DNA from: Cryobacterium sp. Y82
GTDB taxonomy: Bacteria > Actinomycetota > Actinomycetes > Actinomycetales > Microbacteriaceae
Length of the DNA stretch: 64,000 bases
Assembly (NCBI RefSeq): GCF_002929495.1
Contig: NZ_PJJJ01000032.1
Coordinates: 152,033 to 216,032 of the forward strand
Direction of reading: 5' to 3'
How positions within the stretch are numbered: the stretch's first letter is position 1; each line of letters starts with the position of its first letter. Below the pieces are notes generated by a model. That model did not search any database, was not told where the DNA came from, and was given only the letters and a program-made list of their open reading frames with translations. Below are positions 59,829 to 64,000 of the stretch, in pieces. The translations under genes and the position numbers were made by a program.

Positions 59829-61081
59829 CAGATCGCCTCGATTCGGCTGAGCCATTTGGTCTGCAGTACGCCGGGGCGGCCCGGCGCGATCATGCGCGCC
59901 GGATACCCGTGCTCGAGGTCGAGCGTCTCACCGTTGAGTTCGAGTGCCACCAGGGTGAGCGGGTCCCGCACATACTCGCGGCCCATCTCGGTCTTGCTGA
60001 AACTGCCGCGTTCTTCAAGGCTGATCAGGCGAAACGAGGTGTCCGGGTCGGCGCTCATCAGGTCGGCCAGGTCGCTCAAACGCACGCCGCGCCAGTAGGC
60101 CATCTGGCTCCACCCCTCGACGCAGGCGATCGGAAGTTGAACCTCGGTCTGCGGCAGCGCCAGCAACTCTGAACGGGTGAAGGAACGTTCGGTGCCGGCC
60201 ACCGCCACGGTGAGGGTCCACCCAGCGGCCATGGCGGCATCCGCTACCTTGGCCTGCTCGCTCGTGCGGTTCACCGGAACACCTTGCTGGCCGACGCCCT
60301 TCTTGCGCGGCCCGAACAGGTTGACCGCGTTCAACGGTGTGAAGGTCTGGCCGGCGGTCAGGCCCACGACCGCAGTGGTGGCCACGCCGATCGTCACGAG
60401 AAATCCGCGCCGACTGACCCGGGTACGAGAGCGCGGCGTTGCATCGATGTAATCGAGCACGCGCCCGGTCACGCCGCCCGGCCGGGTGCTGCCCCACAAT
60501 CGCACGGCCTCCGCATTGGAAGCCCGATTGTTCGAGACCGCGTCTTCCAGATGGTCGCTGCCCGGGGAATCCTTGCTCCAGTACCGCGTAATCACCGGCA
60601 GCTTCACACCGATGTGAATGACCAGCAACCCGATCAGCACCCAGCCGAGCGCGAAATGCACCTGCCGAAACGGAAACGGCCACGGATACCACTGGTAGGT
60701 GTTGAGTAGCCCGATCGTGATCTGCACGAGCGAGGCGCCCACGAACAGGGCGATCGAGGCCCGTTCGAGAAAATGAACCAGGCCACGCACCGGAGGAAAG
60801 GCGAACAGGGCGGGAAAAACGATGTAGAGCTTGGCCAGCAGCAGCGGAAAACAGGCGATGCCGGCCACGATGTGCGTGCCCTGCGTCACCTGGTACAGAA
60901 ACTCCGGGCGGGTCGCAAAGCGCATCCAGTCGAGCGGTTCCTGCAGAAAATGGCTGTACAGGCCGGTGCCGAAACAGATCAGAAAAGCGGCGCCGAGCAG
61001 CCGGCCGATCACCGTCGCCATCCGCGGATTGCGCACGGGCGACGCCAGCGCCCGCTGGGCCTCATACATCAATCGCCGCAT
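59828..61081 (-). CDS. Membrane molybdopterin oxidoreductase: cytochrome-b-like domain fused to sulfite-oxidase-type domain
   Basis: About 417 residues from the ATG at 61081; the frame extends to 61486, but that part is antisense to the gene at 61193. Residues ~15-180 hold four membrane segments with histidines in SHFLQ, GTHIVAGI and QVHFALGWVLIGLLVIHIGV, as in diheme cytochrome b561-type anchors. A further segment (FLVTIGVATTAVVGLTAGQ) precedes an exported molybdopterin domain with PIACVEGWSQMAYWRGV, whose Cys would ligate molybdenum, and LEHGYPARMIAPGRPG. It resembles MsrP/MsrQ (YedY/YedZ) joined in one chain. Substrate unknown. Confidence 0.88.
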   Translation of the reverse strand: MRRLMYEAQRALASPVRNPRMATVIGRLLGAAFLICFGTGLYSHFLQEPLDWMRFATRPEFLYQVTQGTHIVAGIACFPLLLAKLYIVFPALFAFPPVRGLVHFLERASIALFVGASLVQITIGLLNTYQWYPWPFPFRQVHFALGWVLIGLLVIHIGVKLPVITRYWSKDSPGSDHLEDAVSNNRASNAEAVRLWGSTRPGGVTGRVLDYIDATPRSRTRVSRRGFLVTIGVATTAVVGLTAGQTFTPLNAVNLFGPRKKGVGQQGVPVNRTSEQAKVADAAMAAGWTLTVAVAGTERSFTRSELLALPQTEVQLPIACVEGWSQMAYWRGVRLSDLADLMSADPDTSFRLISLEERGSFSKTEMGREYVRDPLTLVALELNGETLDLEHGYPARMIAPGRPGVLQTKWLSRIEAI

Positions 61082-61192
61082 ACCTCTATTGCACCATTGC
61101 ACCGCGGCAACAACCGAACGAAATTCCTTACAGTGTGCGGGTGTCTCGGCGGCGGACCCCGTGCGCCACAGCACCATAAGACAGACTGAACC

Positions 61193-62575
61193 GTGCGCAT
61201 AACAATCATCGCGGCCCTGTTGGCGCTCAGCGCTGCCCTCACCGCGTTCAGCGTCAGCGCCCTCGACCTGTTCGAACCCGACCGCGACGAGGTGCAGCTC
61301 GTGCTGGTCACGAGTGCGCTTTGGCTGCTGTTCGGCCTCGCGTACTGGCTGCTGCGCCGAGTCAACGGCCGCGCCGTCATCGCCCTGATCCTGGCCGGCT
61401 CGGCCCTCATCGGCGGCGTGGCTATGGCGGGCCCTCCCAACACGAGCACCGACTCGGCCCGCTACGCCTGGGACGGCATAGTGCAAAACGCCGGCATCAG
61501 CCCCTACGCCTTCACCCCAGCGGATGACCGGCTCGATTCCCTGAGACCCGACTGGCTCTTTCCCGCCCCCGAGACCACGGCCGCAGGCAAGGAGGTCTGC
61601 GTCGGCGAACGTATCGCCACCACCCGATCGACCGACGGCGACCGTCTCTGCTCGGCCCTCAACCGCACGGCCGTGCCGACGATCTACCCACCGGCCAGCG
61701 AAATTCTTTTTGCCGGCGTGCGTTTTCTCACCGGACCGGAGCCCGCCTACTGGCCGTTGCAGGTCGTCGGGCTGTTACTGAGTCTCGGCACGACCGTCCT
61801 GCTGCTGGTCGGCCTGCGTCGCCGCGGCCTCGACGAACGAAACGCAGCGCTCTGGGCGTGGTGTCCGCTCGTGGCGACCGAGGCGATCACCAACTCACAC
61901 GTGGACATGCTCGGCGTCATCTTCGTCGTCGCGGCAGCATTCCTGGTCTCGTCCAGAAAAGTCTGGCGCGGTGGCATCATGCTCGGAATAGCGATCGGCA
62001 CCAAGCTCATCCCGGTACTGGCCGCTCCCGCACTGCTCAAACGAGGCGGCTGGCGCATGGTGGCGGCATCCGTTCTGAGCTTTGCGCTGCTGTACGTGCC
62101 CTACGTGCTGGCCACCGGAATCGGGGTGCTCGGCTACCTGCCGGGGTACCTGAGTGAGGAGGGCTACCAGGACGGCTCCCGGTTTGCGCTGATATCCTTG
62201 GTCGCGCCGGGGGAATCCGCCGTGATCGTCGCCGGCCTGCTTCTGGCGGTCGTCGCCGTGCTGGTGATCATCAAGACCGACCAGAATCAGCCATGGGTCG
62301 GCCAACTGGTCATGATCGGCGCGACCCTGCTCGTACTCAGCCCCCGCTACCCCTGGTATGCGTTGTTGCTGCTGCCGTTCGTGGCTCTCAGCGGCCGCTG
62401 GGAATGGCTGCTGGTTCCGATGGCGCTCACCCTGCGGCTGCTCGTGCCGAATCCGGAGCTCACCCGGGCGTCGATCGCGATCGCGGTCATCGTGATCGTT
62501 GTCGTGTCGCTGCGTCGCGCCGGCCCCGGCGCCCTCAAGCGGATGCTGCACCCCTTGCGTTCCCGCCCCGCCTAA
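61193..62575 (+). CDS. GT-C-type membrane mannosyltransferase-like protein (GT87-like)
   Basis: A 460-residue protein with about 11-12 membrane segments, GTG start. The first outer loop has STDSARYAWDGIVQNAGISPYAF, with the acidic residues and Y-x-W-D-G-x4-G-x2-PY pattern of GT-C/GT87 polyprenyl-phosphate-mannose-dependent transferases. AVPTIYPPASEILFAG and ITNSHVDMLGVIFVVAAAFL follow, the latter like the H-x-D-x4 helix in such proteins. It probably adds mannose to envelope lipoglycans on the outer face. It is divergent from the molybdoenzyme gene, 111 bp away. Confidence 0.82.
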   Translation: MRITIIAALLALSAALTAFSVSALDLFEPDRDEVQLVLVTSALWLLFGLAYWLLRRVNGRAVIALILAGSALIGGVAMAGPPNTSTDSARYAWDGIVQNAGISPYAFTPADDRLDSLRPDWLFPAPETTAAGKEVCVGERIATTRSTDGDRLCSALNRTAVPTIYPPASEILFAGVRFLTGPEPAYWPLQVVGLLLSLGTTVLLLVGLRRRGLDERNAALWAWCPLVATEAITNSHVDMLGVIFVVAAAFLVSSRKVWRGGIMLGIAIGTKLIPVLAAPALLKRGGWRMVAASVLSFALLYVPYVLATGIGVLGYLPGYLSEEGYQDGSRFALISLVAPGESAVIVAGLLLAVVAVLVIIKTDQNQPWVGQLVMIGATLLVLSPRYPWYALLLLPFVALSGRWEWLLVPMALTLRLLVPNPELTRASIAIAVIVIVVVSLRRAGPGALKRMLHPLRSRPA

Positions 62576-62591
62576 GCCACCCACGCGACGC

Positions 62592-62729
62592 ATGTGTGTT
62601 GACACAGAGTTCACTTGCGTGACCAATGCCGAACGGATCGCGGCCACCTCGGCTCCTCACGCCGCCCATGTTGCCTCCATCGGCCTGTCACTCGACGACC
62701 TGCGCAGCCGGATGGCGGCATCCGTTTGA
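62592..62729 (+). CDS. Possible 45-residue protein or gene remnant
   Basis: ATG at 62592, TGA at 62727-62729. The sequence (VTNAERIAATSAPHAAHVASIG, then LSLDDLRSRMAASV) looks like a helical end of a larger protein rather than a free gene. No ribosome site precedes the ATG. I list it as a weak candidate; it may be the scar of a lost gene. Confidence 0.25.
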   Translation: MCVDTEFTCVTNAERIAATSAPHAAHVASIGLSLDDLRSRMAASV

Positions 62730-62756
62730 CGCGCTGAGCGCATGCCGACGCCCAGT

Positions 62757-62832
62757 CCCGCGGCCCATCCCCGTGGCCCAATCCCGCCGCTCATCCCCGT
62801 GGCTCATCCCCGCGGCCCAATCCCGTCGTGGC
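62757..62832. repeat. Six imperfect 13-bp tandem repeats
   Basis: Unit CCC-G-x-x-GC-x-CA-x-x starting at 62757, 62770, 62783, 62796, 62809 and 62822 (last copy partial), for example CCCGCGGCCCATC and CCCGTGGCCCAAT. Differences fall at a few positions only. The array lies just left of the strong hairpin at 62838. Confidence 0.85.
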
Positions 62833-62837
62833 ACGCG

Positions 62838-62881
62838 TTAGGGAAGCGGGCACTCGTATGAACGAGTGCCCGCTTCCCTAA
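62838..62881. terminator. Perfect 20-bp stem, 4-base loop hairpin
   Basis: TTAGGGAAGCGGGCACTCGT (62838-62857), loop ATGA, ACGAGTGCCCGCTTCCCTAA (62862-62881). Stem pairing resumes outside after two mismatches (CACG/CGTG). Neither side has a T-run. It lies between convergent genes and could stop transcription from both sides, or be part of a mobile repeat. Confidence 0.8.
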
Positions 62882-62919
62882 TACGTGCCGCGAGGCGCAG
62901 CGGTCCCGCACGCGCAGAA

Positions 62920-62948
62920 ATCGGGGCCCGCCTGTGGCGGGCCCCGAT
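62920..62948 (-). terminator. Terminator of the lipoprotein gene at 62988
   Basis: ATCGGGGCCCGCC (62920-62932), loop TGT, GGCGGGCCCCGAT (62936-62948); a 13-bp perfect stem 40 bases past the stop of the minus-strand gene. Read leftward it is followed by TTTCTG, a short T-run. Confidence 0.8.
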
Positions 62949-62987
62949 ATGTGCTGTGAAGCTGGCTCTTGTGGAAGAACCGACCGA

Positions 62988-63674
62988 CTACTTGGTCGCG
63001 GCGGTGATGGTCGCGATACCAACGAGCATCTGGTCAGCGACGGCGTCGGTGCTGAACGTGGAGTTCAGCAGGCCGGCGGCGACGGAGGAGATGTGAACCG
63101 TGGTGCCGGTGAGGATGGCGTTGTCGCCGTCCATCTTGAGCGGCTCAAGGGTTCCACCGTAAAGGTCGAACAGCAGGGCCTGGGGCGCGACGGACTCACC
63201 GTTGACCGAAACGTCACCGAAGAGCTCCGAGGTGGCCGGGTCGATGGTGAAGTTGGTCAGTTCGACGACGATGTCGCCGGCGGTCAGTGAGAAGCCGGAT
63301 CCTTCGTGCTCAATGGAGCCCTGAACGTAGGGGCGGTAGTCTTCGGCCGGGTCGTAGTACTCCACGTTTCCGCCGGTGATCGGGAAGTGCAGGCTGCCCT
63401 CTTCCAGCGTGGCCGTTCCGACAGTGTTGGCCGTGAGGCCGAGGCTCGTCAGGGCGGCGCCGAAGTCGGCATCGAGGAGCACGGCGGTGTCAACACCGGA
63501 GAGGCTGGGGATCGAGGCGAGGGGCGTCGGAGTTGCTTCGGCCGAGCTAGAGCTGGATGAGCTCGAAGCGGGCGCCGGGGTCGTCGTGCTGGCGTCCGAC
63601 GAGCAGCCGGCGAGGCCGGCGATGAGAATTCCAGCAGAGGCGAAACCGATGGTGGCCTTGGTGAATGTACGCAT
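62988..63674 (-). CDS. Exported lipoprotein of unknown function
   Basis: 228 residues from the ATG at 63674; the open frame continues to 63854 but that part is not protein-like. The signal peptide RTFTKATIGFASAGILIAGLAGC ends in a lipobox (Cys ~24). A Ser/Thr/Pro linker follows, then a ~175-residue beta-rich domain with AVLLDADFGAALTSLG, LHFPITGGNVEYYDP, PYVQGSIEHEGSGFSLTAG, VELTNFTIDPATSELFGDV and VAAGLLNSTF. Exported proteins with this wording (ITGG, HxGSGxxLxAG, VELxNFxxD) occur in several phyla, but no function is known to me. Confidence 0.85.
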   Translation of the reverse strand: MRTFTKATIGFASAGILIAGLAGCSSDASTTTPAPASSSSSSSSAEATPTPLASIPSLSGVDTAVLLDADFGAALTSLGLTANTVGTATLEEGSLHFPITGGNVEYYDPAEDYRPYVQGSIEHEGSGFSLTAGDIVVELTNFTIDPATSELFGDVSVNGESVAPQALLFDLYGGTLEPLKMDGDNAILTGTTVHISSVAAGLLNSTFSTDAVADQMLVGIATITAATK

Positions 63675-64000
63675 GGGATGAATCCGTTTCTGTAGATCGA
63701 GCAGGTGGTGTTGGGGTCTGCATGGTGTTCGGCTCCACCCCCGAAATGGTTTGGAATTGCCCAGATCTGTTACCGTTCTGTTACTAAATACAGCAAACGT
63801 CCAGACACGCGAACGCGCCGACCGACCGGGCCGAGAGGCCGAGATCCCAGTCATAGCAAGGATCGGTCCGGTAAGCGGATGCTGTTCGCGCCGGTTTTCT
63901 ACTCACGGCAGGCGTTGGGCAAGCGGCACGGGTCCGACCACGTGCCACCATCTCGTACACATACCGCGATGGTCGCGGACGTGGGTAGCCATACCTAGAA
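63675..64000. other. Upstream region of the lipoprotein gene, 326 bp
   Basis: An AT-rich patch at 63760-63800 may carry the leftward promoter (TTGCTG, 18 bp, TAACAG on the minus strand; weak match). An open frame on the plus strand (63705-63998) is composition-driven and not protein-like. I see nothing else. Confidence 0.4.

Overview
The window looks like chromosomal DNA from a high-GC actinobacterium, most likely Microbacteriaceae (a Cryobacterium/Leifsonia-like genus is my best guess; not verified). Reasons are a WhiB regulator with four cysteines, a DUF5719-type protein beside it, a mycobacterial-style WbbL rhamnosyltransferase, many GTG/TTG starts, ATGA-coupled genes, and a strongly over-used heptamer CGGATGC/GCATCCG in the right half.

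Left half (1 to about 36.8 kb): a large accessory cell-envelope polysaccharide locus. It opens with the 3' end of rmlA (dTDP-rhamnose), a pyruvyl transferase, a frameshifted sugar epimerase and an AT-richer RgpF-type rhamnan glycosyltransferase. A decayed IS481-family element follows. Next come a WbbL-like rhamnosyltransferase, a Wzm/Wzt ABC exporter, a GT2-GT4 fusion, a small coiled-coil protein, a double-GT2 enzyme, a secreted protein with four ~104-residue repeats, and two of three large paralogous membrane proteins sharing an RSDEW motif. Then come a flippase-like protein, a polyprenyl-phosphate GT2 with its DUF2304 partner, a GT4, a three-gene set for a UDP-N-acetyl-6-deoxy-L-hexosamine (L-QuiNAc or L-FucNAc type), the third RSDEW paralog, a second flippase-like protein and three more GT2 enzymes. 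The locus ends in an unusual stretch (33.1-36.8 kb) of three anchored exported proteins. They carry an unrecognised cysteine-patterned domain and lie between two decayed copies of the 3' end of the neighbouring GT2 gene.

Middle (36.8-47.4 kb): two O-antigen-ligase-like membrane proteins, a frameshifted SRPBCC gene overlapping a phytoene-desaturase-like oxidoreductase, an acyl-CoA dehydrogenase, manA, a FUSC/ArAE-like remnant, a GlxA-type regulator, a 46-residue membrane protein and galE. Two related long inverted repeats and one 11-bp tandem repeat lie between genes.

Right (47.5-64 kb): more conserved chromosome. It holds whiB with a strong promoter overlapped by an 18-bp perfect palindrome, a 1004-residue GT2/membrane protein with its DUF5719 partner, an MTA phosphorylase-epimerase pair, a two-component system, a GT2-DUF2064-methyltransferase operon, a cytochrome-b/sulfite-oxidase-like molybdoenzyme fusion, a GT-C-like mannosyltransferase and a secreted lipoprotein.

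Together the genes suggest that nucleotide sugars (rhamnose, N-acetylated 6-deoxy-L-hexosamine, mannose and galactose precursors) feed GT2/GT4 enzymes that build a lipid-linked glycan. Wzm/Wzt would export it, flippase-like proteins and polyprenyl-phosphate sugars would supply external decoration by GT-C-like proteins, and ligase-like proteins would attach it at the cell surface. No rRNA, tRNA or CRISPR array was seen.
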